Assembly: GCA_910578825.1 (NCBI GenBank)
Contig: CAJTSB010000017.1
Coordinates: forward strand, 43,756 to 65,841
Reading direction: 5' to 3'
Length of the DNA stretch: 22,086 nt
Origin: an uncultured Lachnospiraceae bacterium
GTDB lineage: Bacteria > Bacillota > Clostridia > Lachnospirales > Lachnospiraceae
The notes beneath the pieces are model-generated. The model ran no database searches, was not told the origin of the DNA, and saw only the letters and a list, made by a program, of their open reading frames with translations. Below, piece after piece: positions 21,882 through 22,086 of this stretch; positions within the stretch are counted from its first letter, which is position 1, and the number at the start of each line of letters is the position of its first letter. The translations under genes and the position numbers were made by a program.

Positions 21882-22086
21882 CTAATCGTTGCCTGCCACC
21901 TTATCCAAGAGCCTTGCAGAAGTCCGCTTTGCCTCCCTTGTGGCATGGGCATACACATTCATTGTGGTACTTACGTCAGAGTGTCCCAAGAGTTCCTGCA
22001 CGTCCTTCGGCGCTGCGCCGTTTGACAGCAGATTGCTTGTATAAGTATGGCGGAGCTGGTGGAAGTGAAAGCCCTCAAATCCGTCC
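21882..22086 (-). CDS. tyrosine recombinase (integrase), C-terminal part only
   Basis: 67 residues before the stop codon at 21882-21884; the gene enters from beyond the right edge, so the rest is unseen. The catalytic end of the family is unmistakable: FHFHQLRHTYTSNLL with the second Arg, VQELLGHSDVSTTMN with the active-site His, and the nucleophile Tyr in NVYAHAT. It ends LLDKVAGND. This pattern is typical of integrases of Gram-positive conjugative elements and prophages. Such genes usually sit at the element edge with the 3' end facing the attachment site, so the element body should lie to the right. Element type (ICE, IME or phage) cannot be told. Confidence 0.92.
   Translation of the reverse strand, partial: DGFEGFHFHQLRHTYTSNLLSNGAAPKDVQELLGHSDVSTTMNVYAHATREAKRTSARLLDKVAGND

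Noticed and set aside
1..22086. CRISPR arrays, tRNA or rRNA genes
   Set aside because: No regularly spaced repeat array or RNA gene structure was seen by eye on either strand; no dedicated search could be run.

Overview
The window looks like chromosome from a Gram-positive anaerobe of the class Clostridia, most likely a Lachnospiraceae gut bacterium. The evidence is strong AGGAGG-type ribosome binding sites, moderate GC, sigma-A type promoters, a large unknown-function operon that I associate from memory with Lachnospiraceae (DUF5717/DUF5716-like), and a PTS whose HPr resembles those of that family. The genus cannot be fixed from the sequence alone.

Left part (1-3276). A membrane-anchored acidic protein with tryptophan at an exact 10-residue period (270-1439) and a small secreted protein (1646-2101) are each preceded by the same bipartite promoter-like motif, GYGTCAT-N14-RATTGTTACTAT. 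A third copy at 119-154 points left, out of the window. A 29-residue membrane mini-protein (2106-2195) follows. A convergent, isolated PLP-dependent aminotransferase of the HisC/CobD family (2179-3276) closes the region.

Centre (3343-13518). A good sigma-A promoter starts a tight same-strand run: a 1181-aa unknown protein, a degenerate actin/Hsp70-fold protein, a TPR protein and a two-TM coiled-coil protein. A 1048-aa soluble hybrid histidine kinase with two receivers follows and ends at a strong terminator. The first four look like parts of one machine; the kinase may or may not be co-transcribed.

Right part (13679-21553). A lone PP-loop ATPase of the WbpG/ExsB type comes first. Next is a sugar PTS block: a permease with the order EIIA-EIIC-EIIB, an endonuclease/exonuclease/phosphatase-fold hydrolase, enzyme I and HPr. 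Phosphate would flow from PEP to EI His188, HPr His15, EIIA His74, EIIB Cys662 and then sugar. HPr has Lys where the regulatory Ser46 is expected. A hemerythrin / CheX-like / receiver fusion follows on its own promoter.

Right edge (21554-22086). Two nested hairpins and a gene-poor stretch lead to the C-terminus of a tyrosine recombinase on the minus strand. An integrated mobile element therefore probably begins here and extends beyond the window.
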